Of a stretch of DNA of 64,000 nt, positions 17,731 to 27,064 are shown one piece after another (the first letter of the stretch is position 1; each line of letters starts with the position of its first letter). The notes under the pieces are model-generated. The model saw only the letters and a list, made by a program, of their open reading frames with translations, was not told the origin of the DNA and ran no database searches. The DNA is from VBCG01 sp044226535 (GTDB taxonomy: Bacteria > Pseudomonadota > Gammaproteobacteria > Burkholderiales > Casimicrobiaceae): the NCBI GenBank assembly GCA_044226535.1, contig JBGAGT010000001.1, positions 308,906 through 372,905 on the forward strand, read 5' to 3'. A program made the translations under genes and the position numbers.

Positions 17731-18599
17731 CCGCGGACGACTCCGTCGCCGCGCGGCTGCTGTCGGCGTCGCGCGTCCTGCACTGGCGCAACCACGCGGT
17801 CGTGGCGCTGCTGGCCGTCGGGGGCATCGTGATGCTGCTGCCGTTCCTGTGGATGGCGGGCACGTCGCTGCGCCCCGCCGGCGAGGCCTACCGGCTGCCA
17901 CCCAGCATCATCCCCGAGGTCTGGACCCTCGACGCGTATCGCGAGGCCCTCGGCTCGGGCATTCCCTTCCTGCGCATGTACTTCAACAGCTTCGTCGTGG
18001 CCGCCGGCGCGACGGCCGGCGTGCTGCTCACCTCGTCGATGGCCGCGTTCGCGTTTGCGCGCCTCCGCTTCCGGGGCTCGCGGCAGCTGTTCGCGATGAT
18101 GCTGGGCGGGCTCATGGTGCCCCCCGCGCTGGTACTGATCCCGCTGTACTTCGGGTTCGCGAAGATCGGCCTGCTCGACACGCCCTACGCGCTGATCTTT
18201 CCTGCCATCGCGGCGTCGTTCGGCGTGTACATGATGCGCCAGTTCATGCTCGGCCAGCCGCGCGAGCTCGAGGAAGCCGCGCTCGTCGACGGGGCGAGCT
18301 ACTGGACGATGTTCTGGCGCATCACGGTGCCGCAGCTCGGCCCTCCGCTGGCAGCGCTCGGCATCATCACCTTCACCACGAGCTGGAACAACTTCATCGC
18401 GCCGTTCGTCCTCATCAAGAGCTGGGAGAACATGACGCTTCCCGCCGGCATCGTCGCGATGCAGGGGCTCATGGGCGCAGCGAGCGTGTCGGTGGTGATG
18501 GCCGCGGCGACCATGGCGATCCTCCCGCTGTTCGTCGTCTTCCTGATCGCGCAGCGCTTCATCATCGAGGGCATGACCATGTCCGGCATCAATGGCTGA
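17727..18599 (+). CDS. Sugar ABC transporter permease (MalG/UgpE type)
   Basis: 290 residues, six hydrophobic segments. Seen: IVMLLPFLWMAGTSLRP at the first helix, FAFARLRFRG, VPPALVLIPLYFGFAKIGL, and the EAA loop ELEEAALVDGASYWTMFWRITVPQLGP. It starts with the ATG in the ATGA overlap at 17727. It overlaps the aldose dehydrogenase start by 8 nt, binding transport and catabolism into one operon. Confidence 0.93.
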   Translation: MTADDSVAARLLSASRVLHWRNHAVVALLAVGGIVMLLPFLWMAGTSLRPAGEAYRLPPSIIPEVWTLDAYREALGSGIPFLRMYFNSFVVAAGATAGVLLTSSMAAFAFARLRFRGSRQLFAMMLGGLMVPPALVLIPLYFGFAKIGLLDTPYALIFPAIAASFGVYMMRQFMLGQPRELEEAALVDGASYWTMFWRITVPQLGPPLAALGIITFTTSWNNFIAPFVLIKSWENMTLPAGIVAMQGLMGAASVSVVMAAATMAILPLFVVFLIAQRFIIEGMTMSGING

Positions 18600-19641
18600 C
18601 GCGGCAGCCGCGGCGGGCAACGGGCGTCCGCTCGCGCTGCGCCGGCTGGGCAGGAGCGGAATCGACGTATCCGTCATCGGCTTCGGCTGCGCCCCGCTCG
18701 GCGAGCTCTACGGGCGAATCGACGAGCGGGTCGCGAGGGCGACGTTCCGCGCCGCCTGCGCAGCGGGCGTTACGCTGTTCGATGTCGCGCCCCTGTACGG
18801 CCACGGTCTCGCGGAGCACCGCCTGGGCGGCATGCTCCGCGAGGTCGGGCGGGATTCCGTGGTGCTGTCGACGAAGGTGGGGCGCTACATGGCGCCGCGC
18901 GAGCCGGGCGGCGCCATGTCGGGCTATGCCGGGGGATTTCCCCATCGCGCGATCATCGACTACTCGCGCGACGGCGCGCTGCGCTCGATCGACCAGTCGC
19001 TGCTGCGACTCGGCACGCACCGCATCGATATCGCGCTGATCCATGACGTCGACGTCCATACGCATGGTGCCGCGGCGGTCGACGAGCGGTTTGCCGAGGC
19101 CATGGACGGTGCATACCCCGCCCTTGTCGAGCTCAAGCGCGCGGGCGTGGTCCGCGCGATCGGCGTGGGGGTCAACGAGGCGGCCATGGCGGCGCGCTTC
19201 GCGCGCGCCGGCGACTTCGACTGCATGCTCGTCGCCGGGCGCTACACCCTGCTCGAGCAGGGCGCGCTCGACGACTTCCTGCCACTGGCCGCCGCGAAGG
19301 GCATCGGCGTCATGCTGGGCGGCGTATTCAACTCCGGCATACTCGCCACGGGCCCCGTGCCCGGCGCCAAGTACGACTATCGCGACGCCCCGCCTGACGT
19401 GCTCGAGCGCGCCCGCGGCATCGCCGGTATCTGCCGGGGATACGGGGTATCCTTGCCCACCGCGGCACTGCACTTTCCGCTCGCGCACGATGCGGTATCG
19501 AGCCTGGTGCTCGGCGCGGTCGCGCCTGCGGAGATCGAGCGGAACGTCGCGGCCCTCGCCGCGCCCCTGCCACGCGGCCTGTGGAGCGCACTCGCCGCCA
19601 GCCATCTCGTCCGTGGCGATGCGCCGATGCCACGGTGCTGA
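18592..19641 (+). CDS. Aldo/keto reductase, D-threo-aldose 1-dehydrogenase (L-fucose dehydrogenase) type
   Basis: 349 residues. Seen: the AKR tetrad as Asp64 (FDVAP), Tyr69 (PLYGHG), Lys95 (STKVGR) and His151 (LIHDVD). FGCAPLGELYG and the short LGGMLRE resemble D-threo-aldose/L-fucose 1-dehydrogenases, which oxidise an aldose to its lactone with NAD(P)+. It overlaps the permease gene by 8 nt and is followed by a FucU mutarotase, which fits conversion of an imported aldose such as L-fucose, D-arabinose or L-galactose (inference). No lactonase gene is visible next to it. Confidence 0.87.
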   Translation: MADAAAAAGNGRPLALRRLGRSGIDVSVIGFGCAPLGELYGRIDERVARATFRAACAAGVTLFDVAPLYGHGLAEHRLGGMLREVGRDSVVLSTKVGRYMAPREPGGAMSGYAGGFPHRAIIDYSRDGALRSIDQSLLRLGTHRIDIALIHDVDVHTHGAAAVDERFAEAMDGAYPALVELKRAGVVRAIGVGVNEAAMAARFARAGDFDCMLVAGRYTLLEQGALDDFLPLAAAKGIGVMLGGVFNSGILATGPVPGAKYDYRDAPPDVLERARGIAGICRGYGVSLPTAALHFPLAHDAVSSLVLGAVAPAEIERNVAALAAPLPRGLWSALAASHLVRGDAPMPRC

Positions 19642-19686
19642 AGGCGCCACTCCCCCACCTTCGAGACAGAGAAAGCGAACCACCCG

Positions 19687-20133
19687 ATGCTCAACGGACT
19701 TGACCCGCTCCTCACCCCGGACCTGCTGTGGATCCTCGCCTCGATGGGCCACGGGGACGAGCTCGCGCTCGTCGACGCGCTACACCCCGCCGAGCGGATC
19801 GCGCGCTCCACGACCACCGGCAAGCTGGTACGCCTGCCGGGGACGACGATGGGCCGCGCCGCCGACGCGATACTCTCGGTGCTGCCGATCGACAAGTCCC
19901 TGCCCGGCGCGATCCGCCGCATGGAGGTGGTCGGCGCGCCGCAGGAGTGGCCCGAGGTGCACCTCGAGGTCCGGCAAATCGTCGAGAGCCGCGCGGCGCA
20001 CGCGCGCGACATGCAGGGCCTCGAGCGCTTCGCGTTCTACGACGCCGCGCGCACCGCCTTCGCCATCGTCCAGGTCGGCGACACGCGCCGCTACGGCAAC
20101 TTCCTGCTGCGCAAGGGCGTGGTCACGTCTTGA
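19687..20133 (+). CDS. fucU: RbsD/FucU-family sugar mutarotase (L-fucose mutarotase type)
   Basis: 148 residues. Seen: LTPDLLWILASMGHGDEL with the catalytic His22, and the C-terminal FYDAARTAFAIVQVGDTRRYGNFLLRKGVV, which carry the sugar-binding residues of FucU. It interconverts sugar anomers, supplying the right one to the dehydrogenase upstream. It is the last gene of the LacI operon. Its 3' end overlaps by 11 bp the end of the convergent permease gene. Confidence 0.9.
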   Translation: MLNGLDPLLTPDLLWILASMGHGDELALVDALHPAERIARSTTTGKLVRLPGTTMGRAADAILSVLPIDKSLPGAIRRMEVVGAPQEWPEVHLEVRQIVESRAAHARDMQGLERFAFYDAARTAFAIVQVGDTRRYGNFLLRKGVVTS

Positions 20134-20968
20134 CCGCTCCCGCGGTCAAGCCGGACACCATGTAGCGCCTGAACGCGTAGTACATCGCCGCGGGAGGCAG
20201 CGAGTACAGCAGCCCCGCCGTCATCAGGAGCTCCCAGGGCGAGTCGTCGGCCGAGAGGAAGTGGCCGAGCGCCACCGGCAGCGTGATGTCCTTGTCGTTG
20301 GACAGGAGCAGGAACGCGTACAGGTACTCGTTCCACGCCAGCAGCACGGCGTAGGTGCCCACCGCGACCAGCGAGGGCGCGATCAGCGGCAGGTACACCA
20401 GGCGGAAGAGCTGCAACGGCGAGGCGCCGTCGATGCGCGCCGCCTCGTCGAGCTCGAAGGGCAGCTTGTCGGAGGCCTGCTTCAGCACCCAGATCGCGTA
20501 GGGCGCGGCGATGGTCACCATCGCCAGGATCAGCGCCGACTGGTGGTTGAGGAGCCCGTACAGGCCCATGGCCTTGTACATCGGCACCGCGAGGAACGCC
20601 GCGGGGATGAAGTAGGTGAACAGCGCCAGGTTCAGCACCGCGCGCCCGCCGCGCGCCTTGAGCCTCGAGATCGAGAACGCCGCGAACGTGGCGATGACCA
20701 GCGTCAACGCTCCCACCGCCGCGGCGATCAGCGTGGAATTGAGGAATTGCCCCCAGAAGTGGTTGAGGAAATAATGGTCCTGCGTCGCCACCGTGACGAA
20801 GTTCTTGAACGTCGGGTGCTCGGGGAACAGGTTGCCGTTGAACGCCTCGTTCTTGGTCGAGAACGCGAACAGCGCCATGTGGTAGATCGGCGTCAGCGTC
20901 CAGATCAGCACGGGGATGCCGATCAGCCACAGCCGCGCCTCGTCGAGCCAGCGGCGCGCGCCCTTCAT
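20123..20968 (-). CDS. Sugar ABC transporter permease (MalG type), second system
   Basis: 281 residues, six hydrophobic segments. Seen: LIWTLTPIYHMALFAFSTK, the MalG-type FAAFSISRLKARGG, AAFLAVPMYKAMGLYGLL, and EAA loop ELDEAARIDGASPLQLFRLVYLPLIAP. It is the last gene of a minus-strand operon of binding protein and two permeases with no ATPase of its own. It must borrow a MalK-type ATPase, probably that at 12238. Confidence 0.93.
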   Translation of the reverse strand: MKGARRWLDEARLWLIGIPVLIWTLTPIYHMALFAFSTKNEAFNGNLFPEHPTFKNFVTVATQDHYFLNHFWGQFLNSTLIAAAVGALTLVIATFAAFSISRLKARGGRAVLNLALFTYFIPAAFLAVPMYKAMGLYGLLNHQSALILAMVTIAAPYAIWVLKQASDKLPFELDEAARIDGASPLQLFRLVYLPLIAPSLVAVGTYAVLLAWNEYLYAFLLLSNDKDITLPVALGHFLSADDSPWELLMTAGLLYSLPPAAMYYAFRRYMVSGLTAGAVKT

Positions 20969-20981
20969 CGCCCGCGCGCCT

Positions 20982-21857
20982 TCATCTCGAGAGCCGCTTC
21001 ATCATGAAGTACACCAGCGGCAGCACCAGCGGCAGCGCGCAGACGATGGTCGCCATCGCGAGGTCGACCTGGTCGAGGCGCAGGTAGCGGATGCCGAGCG
21101 TGGCGAGGATGTGCGTCAGGTCGGCGGGCCCGCCGCCGGTGAGCAGGTAGACGCTGTTGAAGTCGCCCAGCGTCCAGATCATCGACAGGATGGTGGACGT
21201 GAGGTACAGCGTCGCCACCGACGGCCAGGTGACGAAGCGGAACTTCTGCCAGCGCGTCGCGCCGTCGACGCTCGAGGCCTCGTAGAGCTCCTGCGGGATG
21301 GCGAGCCGCGCCGCGATCAGGATCATCGTCCAGAACGGCAGGCTCTTCCAGATGTGCGTGAGCATCGCCATCGACAGCGCGAGCCAGCGGTCGTTGAGCC
21401 AGTTGGGGCCGTCCTCGGCGGTGAGCTTGAAGATGATCTGGTTGATCACGCCCCACTCGGGGTTGAGCATGAAGCGGATCGACAGGATGGTGGGGATCGA
21501 GGGTACCGCCCAGGGCAGGATGAACAGCACCGACAGCCACTTGATCCACGGCCGCGCGGTGACGAAGAAGCCCGACAGGAACAGCGCGACCGCCATCTTG
21601 AGGTTGATCGCGACGATCAGGAAGATCAGCGTGTTGACGACCGAGCCGAAGAACACCGGGTCGTCGGCGAGCGCGACGTAGCTCTGCGGGTGGCGCGCCA
21701 GCCACAGCCCGTAGCTCACCGGGTAGAGCACGAACACCAGGAACAGCAGGACGTAGGGCGCGAGCATCAGCGCGCCCCAGCGACGCCAGGCCGAGCCGCG
21801 CCCGCGCACCGGCCCCGCGGGAACGGGCTGCGTCTGCGGCAGGGCGAGGGTCGACAT
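20982..21857 (-). CDS. Sugar ABC transporter permease (MalF type), second system
   Basis: 291 residues. Seen: LMLAPYVLLFLVFVLYPVSYGLWLARHPQSY, LFILPWAVPSIPTILSIRFMLN, and EAA loop LYEASSVDGATRWQKFRFVTWPSV. The ATG at 21857 gives the family start; 16 extra upstream residues in the frame are arginine-rich and unlikely. It sits 13 nt before the partner permease. Confidence 0.93.
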   Translation of the reverse strand: MSTLALPQTQPVPAGPVRGRGSAWRRWGALMLAPYVLLFLVFVLYPVSYGLWLARHPQSYVALADDPVFFGSVVNTLIFLIVAINLKMAVALFLSGFFVTARPWIKWLSVLFILPWAVPSIPTILSIRFMLNPEWGVINQIIFKLTAEDGPNWLNDRWLALSMAMLTHIWKSLPFWTMILIAARLAIPQELYEASSVDGATRWQKFRFVTWPSVATLYLTSTILSMIWTLGDFNSVYLLTGGGPADLTHILATLGIRYLRLDQVDLAMATIVCALPLVLPLVYFMMKRLSR

Positions 21858-21923
21858 CGGGATGGACGGCTGGCGCGGAGCCGCGCGGCGGGCAAGCCGC
21901 CGCACGGTCCGCGGCCTTGCCTG

Positions 21924-23303
21924 CTACTTGGTGACTTCCTTGATGCGCGCGATCATCTCGTCGGCCGCCTTCTCCGGCGTCCACTTCTCGCTCGCCACGC
22001 GATTCACCGCCTTGGCCCACACGTTCTCGTTGTTGAGGATGGTGAACTTCCAGTTCTTGGTGAACTCGAACGGCACCGTGCCCGCCGCGAACTGGCGCTG
22101 TACCGACGCGCGATGCGGGTCGGCGAGCCAGAACGACAGGCGCGCCGCACCGGACTTGGTCACCGGGTACCAGCGGCCGAGCGAGCCCTCGACGTAGGGC
22201 GTGAGGTTCTCGTCCTCCATCATGAACGCGACGAACTCGCGTGCGCGCTTCTTGTTCTTGGCCTCGGAGAACACCACACCCGTCTTGACCGCGGCGCGGT
22301 AGGTGAACGTCGAGCCGTCGGGCTTCTTGGGGAAGCCGGCCGTCGCGATGTTCTCGAAGTAGTTCTTCTTGGCCTGGTCGCGCTCGGCCTGCGACAGCGA
22401 CGCGTTGTTCATGTCGTCGAACCACTTGGCGGCGATCGAGATGGTCGCGTTGTGCGTCATCAGGATCGTCTTGTTGTGGAAGGCGACGTTGTTGTCGGGG
22501 TCCTTCCACGACGTCGCCGACGGCGGCACGCAGCCCTTGCCGTAGGGGGCGGCGTAGTCACGCACGGCGTTGACGAGCCCCGCGCGGACCTTCGGGTCGT
22601 CGACCAGCACCTTGCCCTTGTCGTCGACCAGCTTGACGTTGTAGCCGTCCATGAAGGTCAGGAACGAGAAGTACGAGTCCGACGAGTCGACGCCCATCGG
22701 CTGGCCGATGCCGAACGCGCGCTTGCCCGAGGCCTTGCGATAGGCGGGCTGCGCCTTGTCGCACCAGAAGTTCCAGTACTCCTTCCAGGTCGCCGGGATG
22801 TCGGCCTCCGACAGGCCGCCTTCCTTCAGCATGTCCTTCCAGTACTGGATGTGCATCGTCTGCTGCTTGAGCGGGAAGGCGTAGTACGCGTACTTGTTGG
22901 ACTTGGAGTTGTACAGGTACGTGGTCTCGAGCGTGTTCGGCAGGAACTTGTCCTTGATCGGGGTCATCACGTCCGAGATGTCCTCGAGCTTGCCCTCGAA
23001 GGCCCACTTGCCGGTGACCTGGAAGTCGAACACGTCGATGTAGGCGACGTCGGGCGGCGTGCCGGCGTCGAGCGCGGCCACCGTCTTGGGAATGCCGTCC
23101 TGCACCGCGTATTGCGAGAGCTCGACCTTGATCCCGCTCTTGGCCTCGTACTTCTTGATGGCCTCGTACAGCGCGTCGTCCTCGGATTTGTAAAAGCCCT
23201 TCACCCACCACACGACCAGCTTCTCCTGCGCGAGCGCCGTGCCCGACGCCACCAGCGCGACGCTTGCGACGAGCGCAAGGCCGATGCCTTTCCATGCCTT
23301 CAT
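21924..23303 (-). CDS. Sugar ABC transporter substrate-binding protein (family 1), second system
   Basis: 459 residues. A Sec signal peptide (KAWKGIGLALVASVALVASGTALAQ) is followed by the MalE-like body: KLVVWWVKGFYKSEDDAL, KYEAKSGIKVELS, PDVAYIDVFDFQ, WNFWCDKAQPAYRK, KNKKRAREFVAFMMEDENL. AGGAGGAGG 8 nt before the ATG is a very strong ribosome site, as expected for an abundant periplasmic protein. Unlike the first system's protein, this one uses Sec export. The ligand is unknown; the size and lysine-rich body suggest an oligosaccharide or glycoside. Confidence 0.93.
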   Translation of the reverse strand: MKAWKGIGLALVASVALVASGTALAQEKLVVWWVKGFYKSEDDALYEAIKKYEAKSGIKVELSQYAVQDGIPKTVAALDAGTPPDVAYIDVFDFQVTGKWAFEGKLEDISDVMTPIKDKFLPNTLETTYLYNSKSNKYAYYAFPLKQQTMHIQYWKDMLKEGGLSEADIPATWKEYWNFWCDKAQPAYRKASGKRAFGIGQPMGVDSSDSYFSFLTFMDGYNVKLVDDKGKVLVDDPKVRAGLVNAVRDYAAPYGKGCVPPSATSWKDPDNNVAFHNKTILMTHNATISIAAKWFDDMNNASLSQAERDQAKKNYFENIATAGFPKKPDGSTFTYRAAVKTGVVFSEAKNKKRAREFVAFMMEDENLTPYVEGSLGRWYPVTKSGAARLSFWLADPHRASVQRQFAAGTVPFEFTKNWKFTILNNENVWAKAVNRVASEKWTPEKAADEMIARIKEVTK

Positions 23304-23522
23304 GGTCTGCCTCCTCCTGGGAACTTTGGCGGTTGTGCCCGCGCCGCGGCATGCTCCTTCGGCATGACCATCTTGCGCGGATCGGTCGGAGCCTACGGGC
23401 CGCCCCGCCGGGTGTCAATCGACGGCGATGACCGCTCGCCGGGGGCGCTGCCCCGCAAAGGTGCACGGCATCGGGGAGCGCGCCTAGAATGGCCCGTCTC
23501 CGACCGGGAACAGGGCACGCCC

Positions 23523-24077
23523 TTGGGCGACGTCACCACCTTGCTCGGTCGCGCGCGGGCCGACGACCCGGGCGCGATCGACGCGTTGTTCGAGCTCCTG
23601 TACGACGAGCTGCGCCGGCTGGCACGCGCGCGCCTCGCGGCGAGCGGCCACCAGACGCTGCTCGACACCGGTGCGCTGGTGAACGAGGCCTACCTGCGGT
23701 TCCGCAAGGCCGGCCGCGTGGCGGTGAACGACCGCGAGCATTTCCTCGCCTACGCGGCCACGACGCTGCGCTCGGTGGTCGTCGACTTCGTGCGCAGCCG
23801 CGCCGCGGAGCGGCGCGGCGGGGACCTGGCGCGCATCACCCTCTCCACCGGCATCGCCGCAGCGCCGGGACCCGGCGAGGACGAGATCCTCGCCGTCCAC
23901 GAGGCGCTCGAGGCGCTCGCCAAGGTCGAGCCACGCCTCGTCAAGGTCGTCGAGATGCGCTACTTCGCCGGCCTCGGCGAGGAGGACGTCGCGGGCGCGC
24001 TCGGCCTTTCGGCGCGCACCGTGCGCCGCGACTGGGAAAAGGCGCGCCTGGTGCTCGCCGCCATGTTGCGTCGCTGA
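23523..24077 (+). CDS. ECF-type sigma factor (TIGR02999-like)
   Basis: 184 residues from a TTG at 23523. Seen: region 2 as LFELLYDELRRLARARLAASG, NEAYLRFRKAGRVAVNDREHFLAYAATTLRSVVVDFVRSRAAERRGG, and region 4 as EALAKVEPRLVKVVEMRYFAGLGEEDVAGALGLSARTVRRDWEKARLVL with its helix-turn-helix. The TIGR02999 group is typically encoded next to a serine/threonine kinase, as here (23 nt gap). The start is uncertain: an ATG at 23364 or GTG at 23412 would add an atypical basic N-terminus. It should direct transcription under control of the kinase (inference). Confidence 0.85.
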   Translation: MGDVTTLLGRARADDPGAIDALFELLYDELRRLARARLAASGHQTLLDTGALVNEAYLRFRKAGRVAVNDREHFLAYAATTLRSVVVDFVRSRAAERRGGDLARITLSTGIAAAPGPGEDEILAVHEALEALAKVEPRLVKVVEMRYFAGLGEEDVAGALGLSARTVRRDWEKARLVLAAMLRR

Positions 24078-24100
24078 CGCCGCGAACCCCCGTACCGCGG

Positions 24101-26914
24101 ATGGATGCGAAGCTGATCGTCCCCGAGACCGACTGGTCGCGCTTCTCGGCGCTGCTCGACGAGGCGCTGTCGCTGCCGCCGGCGGAGCGGGCGGCGTGGC
24201 TCGAGCGCCTGCCGCCCGCCGAAGCGGCCTGGCACGAGACGCTGGAGCGGATGCTCGCCGACGACAGCGGCGGGGGTGGCGCACGCGACAGCTTCATGCG
24301 CGAGCCGGTGCGGCTGCAGGCGCTGGGCCTCGCCGCACGGCCCGCCGACGCGGGCCAGCCGGCCGCCGGTGCGAGCGTGGGCCCCTATCGCCTGCTGCGC
24401 GCGATCGGCAAGGGCGGCATGGGCGATGTCTGGCTCGCCGACCGCATCGACGGCGCCTTGAAGCGCCGTGTCGCCCTCAAGCTGCCGCGCATCGGCTGGG
24501 ACACCGCCGGCCTCGATGCGCGCATGGCGCGCGAGCGCGACATCCTCGCCGGCCTCGAGCACCCCAACATCGCCCGCCTCTACGACGCGGGCATCGACGC
24601 GCAGGGGCGGCCCTACCTCGCGCTCGAGTACGTCGAGGGACGCGCGGTGGACGCCTATTGCGACGGCCAGGGCCTCGGCGTGCCCGAGCGCCTCGCGATC
24701 TTCCTCCAGGTGGCGCGCGCCGTCGCCTATGCCCACGCGCGGCTGGTGGTCCACCGCGACCTCAAGCCCTCGAACATCCTCGTCACCGGCGACGGCCAGG
24801 TGCGCCTCCTCGACTTCGGCATCGCGAAGCTCGTGCAGGGCGCGGGCGACCCGGCCCCGGCGCGCGAGCTCACCGAGGTCGCGGGCCGCGCCTTCACGCC
24901 CGATTACGCCGCGCCCGAGCTGGTGCGCGGCGAGCCCGTGACCGTCGCGGTCGACATCTACTCGCTGGGGATCGTGCTGTTCGAACTGCTCGCCGGCGCG
25001 CGTCCCTACCGCCTCGACGCCCGCTCGCCCGCAGGCCTCGCCGCGGCGGTCTCGTCGATGCGCACGCCGATGGCATCGAGCGTGGCCGGGCCGGAGCGCG
25101 CGCGACTGCTGCGCGGCGACCTCGACACCATCCTCGCCAAGGCGCTCAAGCCCGACGCGTCGATGCGCTACCCCACCGTCGACGCCTTCGCCGACGATGT
25201 CGCGCGCCACCTCGCGGGCATGCCCGTGCTGGCGCGGCCCGACAGCCTCGCCTACCGCGCCTCGCGCCTGCTGCGCCGCCACCGGCTGCCGGCGATCGTC
25301 GCCGCGCTGGTCGTGCTCGCGGCCGTCGGTGGCGCGGAACCGGTGGCTGCGGTCATGCTGGCGCTCGGGATCGGCGCGGGCGTCGCGCTGTGGCAGGCGG
25401 GCATCGCACGCCGCGAGGCCGCGCGCGCACGCGACGAGGCGCGCCAGGCGCAGCGCGAGCGCGACCGCGCGGTCGCGCTGTCGCAGCGCAGCGAGGGCGT
25501 GGTGGACTTCCTGCAGATCATGATCACCGAGCTCGCCGCCGCCGACGAGCGCATCACCCTCGCGGAGCTGCTCGCGCGCGGGGAAGCGCTGGCGCTCGCC
25601 TCGATGCGCCGCGAGCCCGAGCAGCAGGCCATCGTCCTCAACCTCGTCGCCGGCTTCTACGTCAACCTCGGCGATCCCGCGGGCGCCGAGCCGCGGCTGC
25701 GCGACGCGATCGCGCTGCTGGGACCCGACGCCGACGCGACCATCGTCGCGCGCCTCGAGGCCGAGCTCGCGCTGGTCCTCCACCAGCAGGGCAACGACGA
25801 GATCGCCGGGCAGATGCTCGAGCGCTGGCGTGGGCACGCTTCGCTCGAGCCGCAGGTTGCCGCGGTCTGCGAGCAATACCTGTCGCAGATCGCCCGCGAC
25901 CGGCAGGACGGCCGCGCGGCGCTGGCCCACGCGCAGGCGGCGCGCGACCGGCTGCGCGATTCGGGTCATCGCCTGCCCTCCTACGAAGTGACCATCCTCG
26001 CCGACATCGCCTGCGCCCTGCAGCTCGAGGGACGCGTCGACGAAGCCGACCGGCAGTTCGCCGAGGTGGTGTCGCTGCTGCGCGACCTCGGGCGTGGCGA
26101 TTCGCCCATGGCAGCGGCGGTGATCAACAACTGGGGCCTCCTGTGCAACGCGCGCGGCGAGTCGCTGCGCGCGCTCTCGCTGTTCGAGCAGGCGATCGAG
26201 ACGGGGCTGCGCCGCGCACCCGACCGCTCCCCGCCGCCGTACGCCACCTACAACCGCGCCTATGCGCTGCTGCTGCTGGCGCGCCTCGACCCCGCGCGCG
26301 AGGAGGCGCTGCGCACGCTGCGGGTCGCCGAGCAGGCGGGCAACCAGGCCTTCAGGCTGGGCGCTTGCCTGGTGATCGCCAACATCCACATCGCGCGCGG
26401 CGAGCTCGACGCCGCCGATGCCCTCCTCGGCGCCGAGGCCGAGGCCTTGCTCGCGCAGCCGGCGGGCGGCTTCGTGTCGATCAACCACGCCGTTTGCCGT
26501 GGCGCGCTGGCGATCGCCCAAGGGCAGCTCGACGACGCGGAGGCCGCGCTGACGCCGGTGATCGACTTCTTCCGGCATCGCGGCATGCACACGCCGAGCG
26601 CGGCGCGCGCGCTGCGGCTGCGTGCCGAGCTCGCCATGGCGCGCGGGGATCGCGCGGCGGCCCTGCGCGACGCCGGCGCAGCGCTGGCCTCGGCGCGGGC
26701 GCTGCAGGGCACCGGCGCGCCGTCGAGCCACGCCGGCCTCGCGCTGCTGCTGCAGGGCCGCCTGCAGCTCGCCGCGGGAGACGGCGCCCATGCCGCCGGC
26801 CTGCTCGGCGAGGCCGCCTCCGTGCTCGCGGCGACGCTCGGCGAGGACCACCCCGACACCTGCAAGGCGCGCGATCTCGCCGCAAGCGCGGGGACCCGCG
26901 TGCGCCCGTCCTGA
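24101..26914 (+). CDS. Serine/threonine-protein kinase with C-terminal TPR-like region
   Basis: 937 residues. Kinase domain about 95-370: GKGGMGDVW loop, Lys127 in VALKLPR, catalytic Asp220 in HRDLKPSN, Asp238 in LLDFG, then APELVRGEPVT. A hydrophobic stretch at about 396-430 is the likely membrane span or stalk, followed by a coiled-coil segment rich in Arg/Glu/Gln and about 440 residues of helical repeats (TPR-like; for example IADRQDGRAALAHAQAARD and VINNWGLLCNARGESLRALSLFEQAIE). The N-terminal 90 residues resemble the helical leader of PknB-type kinases paired with ECF sigma factors. It follows the sigma gene by 23 nt, a known arrangement for kinase-controlled ECF signalling. Confidence 0.88.
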   Translation: MDAKLIVPETDWSRFSALLDEALSLPPAERAAWLERLPPAEAAWHETLERMLADDSGGGGARDSFMREPVRLQALGLAARPADAGQPAAGASVGPYRLLRAIGKGGMGDVWLADRIDGALKRRVALKLPRIGWDTAGLDARMARERDILAGLEHPNIARLYDAGIDAQGRPYLALEYVEGRAVDAYCDGQGLGVPERLAIFLQVARAVAYAHARLVVHRDLKPSNILVTGDGQVRLLDFGIAKLVQGAGDPAPARELTEVAGRAFTPDYAAPELVRGEPVTVAVDIYSLGIVLFELLAGARPYRLDARSPAGLAAAVSSMRTPMASSVAGPERARLLRGDLDTILAKALKPDASMRYPTVDAFADDVARHLAGMPVLARPDSLAYRASRLLRRHRLPAIVAALVVLAAVGGAEPVAAVMLALGIGAGVALWQAGIARREAARARDEARQAQRERDRAVALSQRSEGVVDFLQIMITELAAADERITLAELLARGEALALASMRREPEQQAIVLNLVAGFYVNLGDPAGAEPRLRDAIALLGPDADATIVARLEAELALVLHQQGNDEIAGQMLERWRGHASLEPQVAAVCEQYLSQIARDRQDGRAALAHAQAARDRLRDSGHRLPSYEVTILADIACALQLEGRVDEADRQFAEVVSLLRDLGRGDSPMAAAVINNWGLLCNARGESLRALSLFEQAIETGLRRAPDRSPPPYATYNRAYALLLLARLDPAREEALRTLRVAEQAGNQAFRLGACLVIANIHIARGELDAADALLGAEAEALLAQPAGGFVSINHAVCRGALAIAQGQLDDAEAALTPVIDFFRHRGMHTPSAARALRLRAELAMARGDRAAALRDAGAALASARALQGTGAPSSHAGLALLLQGRLQLAAGDGAHAAGLLGEAASVLAATLGEDHPDTCKARDLAASAGTRVRPS

Positions 26915-27064
26915 CGAACGACGGGCCTGCCATGTCCGGTCTTGCCGCCGGACTGCGTGGTACCGGAAGAAGGACCCAAACCGCGCAAGCGTCGCCCAAC
27001 CCGGCGGCGCGGCGGCCGGCCGGCACGCGCCCGCGCGCCCCGGCGAGTGTCCGGGGAGAAGACG

